Source: Rhizaria sp. SCN 62-66 (lineage: Eukaryota > Rhizaria, unplaced). From it: 64,000 bases of DNA. Shown here piece by piece: positions 37,801-49,800 of the stretch. Within the stretch, counting starts at the first letter, position 1; every line of letters begins with the position of its first letter. Below the pieces are notes generated by a model. It had not been told where the DNA came from. It searched no databases and saw only the letters and a list, made by a program, of their open reading frames with translations. The position numbers were made by a program, and so were the translations under genes. The stretch is taken from NCBI GenBank assembly GCA_001724265.1, contig MEDY01000078.1, positions 1-64,000 of the forward strand, read 5' to 3'.

Positions 37801-40800
37801 GCGGAGGCGTCGGGACCGAAAAAGTCCGGCGCGGTGGGCACGTTGAGCGACTTGAGCGCGACTGCGGCCTCAAGCGGGGTGAGCATAGGCGCGGTGTGCG
37901 TGGTCAGCAAGAGGGCGATTTGCTCAGCAAAGCCCCAGATGAAGGAATGCATGGAGTGAGCGTCGCTGGGGAGCGCCAAGAGAGGCGGCTGGAGAGACAA
38001 CGCGGACGGAGTCACATTGCCACTCACGACGTTGACGTAAACGCTCTTGCTGCTGTTGCTGCAGACTGAAAATGGGGACGGCAGCGCAAGGACGTCGCTG
38101 TCGCCGAGCCAGCCGGGGGGCAGCGGGGCGGCAAGCGCCGCCAGCTGCAGCGGCGTCGGTGTCAACAGCGCAGCGAGAGCGACGTCGCGCGCGAAAAGCT
38201 CGGTCTGAGACGCCTTCAGCACCATGTCTGACTGCAGCTGCTGCTGCTGCTGCAGTAGCTGCGCCAGAGACAGGTGGGAGTTTGTGTGCCTGGCGCTGTC
38301 ACTGGCACTGGCGGCAGAGCTGACCTTGCTCTCGGTGCGCGCGGTGTTGTCGACGGTTGCGGGGCCGGAGAGAGAGGCCGGCATGGACGTCACCGTGACG
38401 GCCGCGGGGGCGGTTGCGACCGACCACTGCTTGCTTGTCGTGCTAGAGACCTTGCTGACGTCGCTGATCTCCGCATCGAAGCTAGAGCCGGAGCCAGAGC
38501 CAGAGCCAGAGCCGGAACCAGAGGCTGTGCCGACAGGAGCGGAGGCGGAGATCGGCAGCGCAAAGCCGATGACGGCAGGAGCGGCGGCGGAGCCGACGAT
38601 CACGTCGTTGCTTTTGCTCGCGCTCGCTGCCAGCGACGACTCTGAAGAGTGCTTGAACCCGCTGATGCTGCCCTTGCTGCCGGAGCGAGAGCTCTGGGCG
38701 GCAGCAGCGGCAGCAACAGTAGTCGTCACAGCGGCCGTGGCGTCAGCAACAAACGCCGCGTAGTCGTACGGGGCCACGGCGTTCACAGCGCCCACTGTCG
38801 CGAGCCGCTGCCGGCGCAACTGTCGTCGCTCGGCCGCAGTCAGGAGCGGCATCAGCGCCGCCGCCCGCGCGTGCGTCAACGCGACGCCGCTGCCGGAGCG
38901 GGCGAGCGCCAGGGCAGTCACCGCGTCGCTGTCAGAGCGCGTAAAGGCGCCCTTGCTGGACGTAGAGCTGCCCTTAGACTTGAACAAGCCGTCATACGTG
39001 ATGCTCAAAACCTTGCTCGAAGAAACAGCGTTGGCCTTCTCAGACTGAACTTCTGCAACATTGGCGCTCTGTTTGTTGTCCCGAGATGTCGACGCAGTTG
39101 CCGCGGTGGCGGCGCTTGCGGCGGCACTAGCGACCACCAGGTCGTCGAGCCGCCGCGCGTCGCCGGCCAGGAGCCGCGTGAGCGCCACGGAGAGCGCCGA
39201 CATGAGCACGAGGACCACTGCGAAGATGCCCAGCAGGATGCCGACTTCGGCCCCGTGCCAGCCCAGGCCGCCGCGCACGCCGCCCACGGCCGTCACCAGC
39301 GGCCGCGCCGCCGCCGCGATCAGCAGCACGGCCGCGAAGCTCGTGCCGGCGAGGAGCAGCGCCACCGCGGCCCGCAGCCCGCGCTGGGCGCCGGCGCCGG
39401 CGGAGGCGGCCTGCGCGGCGGCCGAGAGCCACAGCCACGGGTGGCGGCGCATCGCCAGAGAGCGGAACATCAAGGCCGTGAGGGTAGACGGCGGGCGGGC
39501 GCTGAGGCGGCGCTCGGAGGCGGCGGCGCGGCGGGAAAGGACCGTGAGCAGGCGCGGGCCGACCGAGAGCAAGAGGCGGTCGGCGGAGCTGCAGCGGTAC
39601 TGGGGCAGAAGTGGGCGCTTTGATGAAGATGGGGACTGCTTCTTTTGAGGAGTCGAGTCAGGACTGTGAACGGCAATGACAACGACGTCGGTGTCATTAT
39701 GAATTCCATCAGTACCATGACCACTGAGGTGGCGAGTGCTGCAACTCTCCCCCGCAAGACCGATGCTGTCGACAGCGCGCCCGTCAGCGACATTGGCAGC
39801 GGCGAGAGCCTGCAGCCAGGCGAGCCGTTGCGCCAACACGGCCAGCAGCATGCGCTGCCGCGCCGCGCGCGCCGCGGCCACGGCCAGCGACCGGCCGGCC
39901 GCCGCCGTGACCGCGGCGGACACAGCCTCGGTTGTAGCCTCCGGGGCGCCGTTCGCGTCGCCAGTCTCAGCCGGCGTCGGCGCAGCGTCCACGTCCACAC
40001 TGGCATCGTCGCCGTCGTCGTCGTCATCATCATCGTCGTCGTCATCGTCCCCATCGTGGCCGCCGTTAGCCGTAGCGCTCGCCTTGGTCCTGTTCTTGGC
40101 GCTGATCTTGGCGTGCGCGGCAGCAGCGGCGGCGAGAACGTCAGTGTTGTCGGTCGGGTACGCGTGGCCCAGGGCGCGGGCCAGCATCGCCAGACGGCGC
40201 AACGACGGCAAAGGGGGAATCGGGGGCGGCCTCAACGCGGCGGCGGCGTCGGCAGCGGTGCGCGCCGTCATACTAGCGGGCGTCGTGAGCGCTGGAGCGG
40301 CCAGAGCGGCCTCTTGGTGCGCCCGGAGACGGTAATAGAGCGCAACAGCGAGACGCCACGTGAGAGGCCGCTTTGCAAAGCGGGCGGTGGTCTTGCCGTC
40401 ATTGTCGACATCGCGCTCGTCGGTACCGTCGCGGCTGCTGATAGTCTCGTCCGCGTCATCGTCAGAGTGGTACTCGCGGTAGTCGGCCGGAGAGCGCAAG
40501 TAGACGCTGCCGATGTCGCCGCCGCAGTCGTCGCCGTCGCTGTCGAGGTCGTAGTCGTAGCCGTCGCAGGTGCACTCGCTCTCGCACGTGTACGCGCAGC
40601 CAGCTTGTTCGCCCTCCGCTCCGGCGGCACCAGCAGCAGGAGCAGCGGCATTAGCAACGGTCTTAACCGCGGCCTTCTTGTGCGCGTTCACGCGGGAGCG
40701 CGCGCTAGTCCTGTTGAGATACGAGTAGAAGCACGGATCTTCGTCCCGCAGCGCCCGGTCGACGCGCGCAGTGATGTCGAACGCCGTAGCCAGCGTCGCC

Positions 40801-43800
40801 GCGTCGCCGCCGGGACCCAGAGGCTGCAGCAAACCGCGCAGCAAGTCGGTTTCCCCGGCAAGCTTCGTAGATTTCTTGCGCTTGTCGGCGTCGGCAGCAG
40901 AGAGAGAAGAATTGGATTTGGCCAAGGCAGCCTCGTCTCCGTTCGCAGTCTTGGTCTTGCTCCCGCTCGCGTTCCGCGGCATCGCTGAGCTCGTGTATCG
41001 GTGCTGGTAGTGTTGTTGTTGCTGTTGCACGTGCAGACGCTGTTGCTGCTGCAAATGCTGCAAATACGTCAACGGCGGTGATTGCGTCTGCGAATGCAGC
41101 GGCAGGGGTGGCGCTGCAGGCGGGGGCAGAGGACCTCCAAACCCGCCTCTAGCAGCGGCAACAGGGTTCCCATGAGCGCTCGCACCGATGTGCGCAATCT
41201 GACGGTGAGGAGGCACATACCCGGATGACGATGACGGGTTCAGCGCAGCCAAGTCACTGCCGTCTACAGCATCTGCGTCACCAGCGCCCGCGTTCGTAGT
41301 ACCAAAGCGGCACGAGTCGGACCCGATGGCAGTGGAGTTGAGCAAGCCCGTCTCTAGCAACGCCCCGTCAACGCCACCGCCAACCACCGCAGGGCTGCCG
41401 CCAACGCCGCCGGCGCTCGCTGCGCCGGTGGCGATGAACTGCTCAGACAGCGCGGACGCGACGCTCGCCTCTACCGCAGCGGCGGTGCTAAACACCAGCA
41501 GCAGCGCCGCCACCAGCGCCACGGCGGCGACGATCACCAGAGCGATGCCGGCCGGGTGCTCGATCAGCAGCGTCGGGTTCGTGAAAATGGACCGCAGCGA
41601 CTGCGCGCGCCACCACGCGCTGGTGTCCTGGCTGTCGTCGACGGTGTCGGTGATGCCCTCGTCAGTGGGGATCAGAGGCAGCACGCCGTAGCGCAGCCGC
41701 ATCGGGCCCAGGTGGTGCGAGCAGCGGCACACAGCGCTATCCAAGTCGAGGAACGCGAGCTTGCAGCCAGAGGTGGACCAATAGTCGACCTCCGAAACGT
41801 ACTCGACGGCCTCGGCCTCCTGGACGTAGTTCTCGCTGGCCTGTTCGACCGACTCGAGGAAGTCGGTCGACACGTCGGTGCCCAAGAATACCTCGGCGGC
41901 GCGGCGGGTGACAGCCTGGTCCGTGCCGGTGTAGTGATTCAGGATCGTGTGCAGACTCGCGTCCTTGGACAGCGGCGTCACCGTCTCGACGGCGCGCATC
42001 GCCTTCTTGTACCGCGACAGCGTTCCCGCGTAGATGGCCTTCTCGGCCGCAGTGGTCTCAGCCTCGGGCCCCGGCGGCATGGGCCCGTTGGCCGACGTGC
42101 GTGGGCTCGCTGACGGCGACGCGAAGCGGATCGCGCTCTGCCCGGAGTAGGCCAGCGGCGGCCGGTACCACTGGCAGTGGATGCGCGACGTCACGGCCGC
42201 AACCAACCCCGCGGGCAGCGCGGGGATCGACGACAGCGGCACGATCGCGGGGCTAGACTTGGTGCCACTAGTAGTGCGGGGAGCAGCGGACTGGGGCGCC
42301 TTGCCGCGCCCGCGACTATTGCTGAGAGAAGAGAGAACAGACGCGGCCTCGGCGTCACTGGCGGCAAGGGCAGCACGCAGCGCGGCAATGTCTTCGCTCT
42401 CGCTCACACGTGCACTGCTATAGAGCTCGGGCTGGTCTTGCCGGGCGCTCGCTGTCGTGTTGCCCGTGGTGTTTGACGTGGAATTTGTCGCGTCGCCGCT
42501 GGGCTGGGCGAGGAACGACGCCGTGTACTCCATGTTGGCCTTGATCTTGAACGACAGCTCGCGCTGCATCGCCAGGCTCTGCTCAAAGTAGTACTTGCGC
42601 ACGAGCTTGACGATGGGAAACTTGTGCGGAATGCGGACGAGAATGGCCGTGTTGACGCCCTCGATGCCTGCAATGGTGCTCTGGAGCGGCACGCCGCGCA
42701 GGGGCAGCGCGCGCGGCACGGGTGGCCATGAGAGCATCGGGAGAGAGACGTTCAGCTGGTCGCGCATGCTGAATGTGCACGCGGAAACGATCGCTGCAGG
42801 CGTCGTCGTCGTCGTCGTTGCGCTTGCACTGGGGCTGAACACGAAATCGGAATCGTAGCGATCCGCAGCAAGAGTCACGTCGGAAGCCAGTGAGCGCAAA
42901 CCCGCAGTCGTGGTCGCGCTACCGCTACTGCTACTGCTAGAACTAGAGCTAGAGCTGCTGGTGGCGTTCTTGGTCGTCACCTGCGCGCCGGTGCCGCTAG
43001 CGCCGTCAGCAGCCACCTCTGGCTCGATCAGCGAGCAGTCGTCCATGAAAGTGTACCGGGCGGGCGCGTTGGGGTGCTTCGGCGCGTACCCGCGGGTGAA
43101 GTAGCGGCCCCAGGACAGGAGCGTCGTCACGTCGCGCGCGAGAGCGGAGTCGTCGCTCCACAGGTCAGACGTGGTCGCCGTCGCAGTATCAGTCGCCGTG
43201 GTCGAGAAGCGGGAGCGAGAGCGCTTGCCACTGCTGCTCTTCCTCTGGCCATGGCTCTGAGAGACTGAGTCGGCGCTGTTGACCGCAGACGCCGCAATGA
43301 GGCGCGCCGTGTGGCGCAGCGCCTGCAACCGCTCCGCGCTGCGCAGCGCACGGGCACTGGGAACGCTGTGGCCCTGCTGCTGCGCGGCTGCAGTCGCCGC
43401 AACGAGCTTGTGTGCAATAGTCGCCGTCGCGGCCAGCGCAACACGCACCTGCTCAGGTGTCATCGTGTCCGCTGTGTCGCTCTCAGAGAGTGACTGCGTC
43501 GAAGAGCGCTTACCCCCGCTCTGGCTGCGTGTCCGTGAGCTGTAGTAAGCCGGGTCCGAGTCGAGATTGGCCAGCGTGGTGACGGCGGCCGTCTTGCTCG
43601 AGGAACTGGACTTCGTTACCGCCTCAACGATGCGCCGCGCCAGAGTCACACCGAGGTTGCGGAACGTCGCGTGCACCCAGCTCGACGCGTGCTCAAGGGG
43701 CGCACCGAGCCGCAGCTTCTCCCATATCACAGTGTGGAGGTCAAAGTCCGCGCCGCCACGGCCGGTCCATTCGTACACGTTCGCGCTGGAGTTGGTTGTA

Positions 43801-46800
43801 GAGCTGCTGTTGACGAGCGTGCGCTCGGGCTGCTTCGGCGCGCTGACAAACGCCTCGGTCAGTTCGCGGTACTTATCGCTCAAGTAGGCGTGGAAGTAGT
43901 CCAGCTCGTCGGCGGCGCGGCGCGAGTCGTCCGGGTCCGACATGTTGCGCGCCAGAACCGAGTTGAGGTTCGCGGGACTGCGCAGGCGCGGGTTGAGCCC
44001 CTGCGCGAACGTGTAGTGCACGATGTCCGACACGTTCAGCGCCAGGTTGTCGTGCGTGCAGCGCGAGAGGGCAATCGACGAGCGGGCCGTCTTGACGAGC
44101 GTGTCGTCGACTGTTGTCGTCGAGCTGTTGGAGTACGTCGCGATAGCGTCGGCGCGGACCTCGTGCGTATACGTCGTGCGCTTGAGGCAGGCGGCAATGT
44201 AGCCGATGGCGGCCGCGCCCTTCATCGTGGTGCGGACCGTGTCGAGGTGGCCGAGCGCGGTGGGCACGAGCAGACTCTGGCGCAGACTGCTGACGTTGAT
44301 GTCCGTCTCGCTGCTGTCGTCGCTGCCGTCGGCGCTGTCCGAGAGCACGATCGTGCTGCCGCTGTCGCTGTCTTTGTCCGTCTTGGACCAAGTGTAGTCG
44401 ACGACGCGGCGGTTCAGCTGCGAAAGCACCACGCGCGGCAGCCACATCGCGTGCAGCCGGTCGCCGCCCGGGTCACTATTGCGGTCCACATCCGCGCTGT
44501 GCGCCAGAGACAGGATGGTGGCGCCACCGGCCAGCGCGGCGGCGTCGCCCCGGAAGGAGAAGCGGCGCATGGCCTGGCGCACGCTGACGCGGTCGGCGAC
44601 GACCGTGGCTTCGCTGTAGCCGATCGGCAGGCCCGTGCTGGAGCCGGTCGCGGCCCACTCGTCCAGAGACGTGTCGACCAGCAGTGAGTTGATGTCCGGA
44701 TGGGGCGCCGAGCCGGGGTCAGTGTCGGCGCCGTCACCAGTGCCGTCGCCGCCGTCGCTGATGAGGATGGGAGTGACTGCGACGTCGCCGTCGCCGCCGC
44801 CCGCGGCCGCAAAGCTCGCGTAGATATCACGGCGAGGGCTAGTGTCGGTGCTTTGCGACCAGAAGTCGGCTGTCGCGGCGTAGTCGGCACTGACCTCAGC
44901 ATCGCCCGTGCTGCTTGTGCTCTGTGCAGTCGGATACGCGTTCAATGCGTGCGTGTTCTCGCTCGTAAACAGGTCGCGCGACGACAGCACCACGCGGCCC
45001 TCGCCCACGGCGTGGCCCGCGATAGCGCTGAGGCCGAGCAGGGGGCCTGAGCGCACGAAGGACTCGAACACAGAGGTCGCAATCAGCGAACGCGTGCTCA
45101 TAAGCTCCGCAGTCACGTAGCGGGAAGCAATCAGCATGCGCAAAAGGTTGGCCTTGTCCTGCTCTTCCTGGGAAACTGTGTCCGCCAGCACCCTCATGTG
45201 GGCACCTGCAGTCGATGGAGCGCTGACAGAAGTGCGCGCGCGCATGGAGAGCTGCTGCTTGCGGCTCTGCTTCGCAACAGTGAGCATGTCCGTGCCCGTC
45301 GTCAGCAAACTGTCGAGGTCGAGCTTGTTCAACCGCGCACGCGTACTCGGACTTGCAGCCGCGAATGGCCTCTGCATCATCGCGTTGATCGCACCCACAT
45401 CGCTGCTGATCATCTTCGGATTCTTGCCAGTGCCCGCGCTCTTCGCACTAAAACTACTGCTCATGCTGCTGCTGCTGCTGCTGTTGCTGCCGTTGGTGCT
45501 GTTGGTGGTGTTTTGACCAGGCGAGTCGGGCATGATGCACCGCCCTGTCTGGCACGACTGCACCCACTGCTTGAGCACGTACTCGCTGTGCGTCAGAATC
45601 ATCGACGTGGCGTTGCTGACCAGGTGCCACGCTAGCGACGCGTCGCGGATCAGCCCGCGCCGCGTCAGCGAGCCCACCGACAGCGGCGGCGGCGACGTCA
45701 TCAGCCGCGTAAAGAAGCTGTGGTGAGCTGTGGCGATTGCGTCGCCGAACTGGGCCGCGCGCTCGAAGGCCTTGGCCAGCTGGACGGGGTCCGCCGTTGC
45801 AGAAGTCGTGGTGCTGGAGCCGGAGTCGGTGGCCGTGGGCGCAAGGCCGTGGGTGTTGCCGGCGAAAAGGCTCTGGAGAGCGTAGTCCTTGAAATCGCCC
45901 TCATTCGCGCTAAGAGTGCTAAAAGCCTCGTATTCGGTGTCTGCCATCGATGAAGACGCAGACTCAGTGGTTGCATTCATCATGACAACGTCATTGGGCA
46001 CGTAGACAGTGCTTGACAGCGGATTCCCAGGCAAGAACAGCCTCGTCACAGTCTCGATCTGGAATTTAAACAGCTCACGCAGAGCCGCCGAGCAGAGCCA
46101 CGCTGCGTCGAGTGAAATAGCGCGCGCGCCGGCCTGTGCAGACGTGGCGACGACGCCGATGTTGTCAGACGTCTGCAAAATCGTCGCGATATTGATGAAC
46201 GCGGCGAGACCGAACGAAATGGGCATCTTTGACCGCAAATCTACGGCGGCCGAGAGCATCGACATGAGCCGATTCACGATGGCATCAGGCGCGCCGATCG
46301 CGGACACGTAGCCCGCGCGCTGCAGAGAGGTGAAACCGAGCAGGTACTGCTGTCCGTCAATAGCGCGATCGCCGAGCCCGTCGCCGACGACCGTGGGCGG
46401 GGCGGGAAACGCGGGCGCGGTCGTGTCCGGGATCGTCGTCGCGAGCGTGGACCAGGAGTGATCGCTGCTGTCGGAGCCCGCGGCGTGAGCGGCGGACGCG
46501 CTCGTCGAGGTGTCGTCGCTAGCGTCAGGGACCAGCGTGTTGGCGGTCGACGTCGTCGTAGTCGTCTTCGTCGTCGAGTTCACGACCATGCGCGGCGCCG
46601 TCAGCCCGTAGAGCGTGGGGTCGATGCGCGGCGACATGGTGAACACGGCGCCCCACATGTTCGCGCCGCCGCCGTACAGCGCCGCCGCGGCCGCGTTGGC
46701 GGCGGGGTCGGTGAAGCTCGTCACCATGGGCAGCAGCCGCGTCTGCGGCGCGACCGAGGGGTGGGAGCTGCGCCACAGATTCGCGACGGTGCCGGTGGAC

Positions 46801-49800
46801 ATGATCGAGTACACCATGAAGTCGGTGATGTGCAGCGGGTAGTCGAAGATGCCCAGGAACGTCGCCGTGTCGCCCGTCACGGTCACCGTCACGGGGGCCT
46901 CACCAGTGGTGTCGGCGAGGGCCGGGTCGGACGCATTCGGGACGCGGCCGCGACGGATGCGGTCCTTGATGTACACGATCACGGGCGAGTCCTCGTCCGT
47001 CACCGTCGTCGTCGCCGCCGTCGATGCAGTGTTCACGTCGCCGCTATCGCTCGAAGCGTCAGCAAACACAGTCCCGTCAGCGTCGTTGTCTTGGGTAATG
47101 TTGTCAGCGTTAGCGTCACTTGTTGCAGCGGTCGCAAAGCGCCGTGTGTTGCTGCCGTTCGCGCGTTGCGTACCAATATGCTTGCTAAACGCGGCCGCAC
47201 TCGTGTTTTCTGTTGTCGCGGTTGTCGTGTTGGTGGCGTTGCTCGAGCTGCTCGTCGTGACACGGTCCTTGTACATGATGTCGTACACATATCGCGCGAT
47301 GCCAAACGTGTCCGAGTGCACGTCGACGCCCTGGTACAGCGTCGTCGCGATCAACGCCAGCTGCGTCAGGCCGGACCCGTCGCAAAGCAGCCGCGTCTGC
47401 GCGTTGGCGGCGGCCTCTGCGAGCACCTGCGCCGGAAACAGCACCACCGGGTCCAGCGCAGCCACCGCGGCGGCAGACAGACAGGTAGGACAAGCCGTCG
47501 CCGTCGCGCGGGCGGCCTGGAACACGCGGTGCGCGGCGCGCACGGCGACGGCGCGCACGTTGGCCTCCCAGAGCAGGAAGATGTCGCGCGCCGAGTAGGA
47601 GCTGAAGAGCAGCCGCAGCGGGTCGAAGAAGCCGTTCGCCAGGAACGTGGCCGCCTCGTCCGACTCGGGCTTGTGCGAGAACGCGGGCAGCACATGCTCG
47701 GTGGCCGTCAGCATGCGGTCGTACACCGTCACCGTGAACACCGTCACGCCGGGCGCAACAACGAGGTCCGCGACCAGGTTTCCGCCGTTGGGTGCCACGA
47801 AGATGTCCGACACGCGCACGGACTCGCGCGCCTGCGCGGCCGCCAGAGTGGGCCCGCGCTGCGCGTGGACGACGTAGCGGTTGGGGGCCAGGACGCGCGC
47901 GCTATCGTCGTCGTCGCGGTTCGACCAATGCGCGCACTGCAGCCGCACGCGCTCGAGCAGCGACGTCTTGACGGACTCGAACACTGTCCCGCTGCCGCTC
48001 GCGGTCGACGCCCGGGGCATACCGGAGGCAGAGCCGGCATTTTTGTTGTTGTTATTGTTGTTGAAACGATGTTTGTTGAGCTTTGATTTGATACTGGCAA
48101 GCTTGGCCGCAATCGCAGGGTTGAGCTTCATTTCTTGCTCAAACTCTGCAGCTTCAATATCATTCAAGTAGCTATACGCAGCGGCAGTCTCTCCGTCCAC
48201 GCCGTCCGTCTTGCTCGACGTGATGCCGCCGCCGTCGTCAGTCGCGGCCCCGTCGACGGTCGCGTTGAGCGGCACGACAAGCACCGAGATAGGCCCCATC
48301 GCCGTCAGCGTGCACGCGGCGCCCGTGGTGGCCGACACGGGCGGCGTCCGCGTTCGGATCGCCACCGTGGAGGAGCTAAGCTCGCCGGGCAGAGGGCCGG
48401 GGGGCAGCGAGGCGACGTAGCTCGCGTTGAGGTACTCAGAGGGGATGCGCTCTGAGCCGAAGATGTGGGCGCGGAAGACGTAGTCGCGGCCGGAGACGAG
48501 AGCGTTGCGCTCCAGCACGAGAAGCTGCGAGTGCGGGCCCAGGGCGGGCGAGCGCGTGACCGAGAGACGCGCGGAAAACGTCAAGCCGTCGTCCTCGTAG
48601 CCGCTGATCTCGTCGCTCTCAGAGTGATCGTCGCCGTCATCCTCGGCTGAGTCGTAGAGGTTGTCGTAGGGGATCTCTTGGTGGGTGTCGTCCGCGCCTG
48701 CGAGCGGGTTTACGGTCACCAACCCGCTCGCCAGCGACAGACACGGCCCCCCGCCGGCCTCGTCTGTGGCGTTGGCGATGGCCCACGCGATGGGCGGCTG
48801 CACGGGTTTGGTGCCCGCGGACGACTGATCGGGGTTGCGGCCCACGAGCGTCTGCACACCCGTGCCCGTCACCACCACCACGGCCGGGTCCGCCAGGTCC
48901 ACGTTGCGGGTCTCGCAAGACCACAGCACGGAGTATCGCCACCGGCTGTCCGCGGTCACCGTCGCGTTCGCGGTGCCAGAGCTCGAGTTCGTGCCCGCGC
49001 CGGCGGAGTCCGTCGACAGGATGGAGTTGGCGTAGGCCGGCATCACGAAGGGGCGCGCGGTCAAATGCGTCCGCTCTGCGCTCGAATAGGAGCCGGGCAC
49101 TTGATACGGCAGCGAGCGCGGGTAGCCGAGCACTGAGCTTGCCGTGATCGCGGGCGCCACCGCGAACACGGACGCGAAGCGCATGGGATACACGAGCTGC
49201 AGTGTGGTGGCGCGCACACCGACGCTCACGGTCACCTCGAGCAGCAGCGCGGGCGGCGACGCGTCGGTGAGTACGCTCGTCTCGTTGATCGCGGCCGCGA
49301 TGGCGGCATTGGTGACGTTAGCGACGCTGCCGGTGAACTGAGCCGCGAGCGCCGCGGGGCAGGCGCGGAGGATGTACACGGTGGTCGGCGTGGAGGCGAG
49401 CGTGGAGGCGGCACTGAGCTCCGCAGCAGCAGCGTCAACATCAACATCAGCATCAGCAGGAGGGTCCGGAGGATATGGGATATCACCATACACGTCGAAA
49501 GCGATGTTGTCGCTCGAAGTATCCGCATCACTAGTGTTCCAGCTACCAATACTGATGAAGGACGCATCGTCAAGAGTGGAACTGCTCCGTGTCGCGAAAC
49601 CGCGGTTTGTCTTGACGGTAATACCACGTTGACGCTGACTGCCACGATCGCTCGCACTCGCGCCCAAGTCGGCGGGAGGCAGCAGCGCGCTGCCGGCACT
49701 CTGCTGCGCGCTGGACTCTTCGTTATCGCCCGCAGCGCGCGTCATCGTGGGCAGCGCACCCTGCTCCTGCCGCGTGCTGACCTGCGGAAACCGCAGCAGA

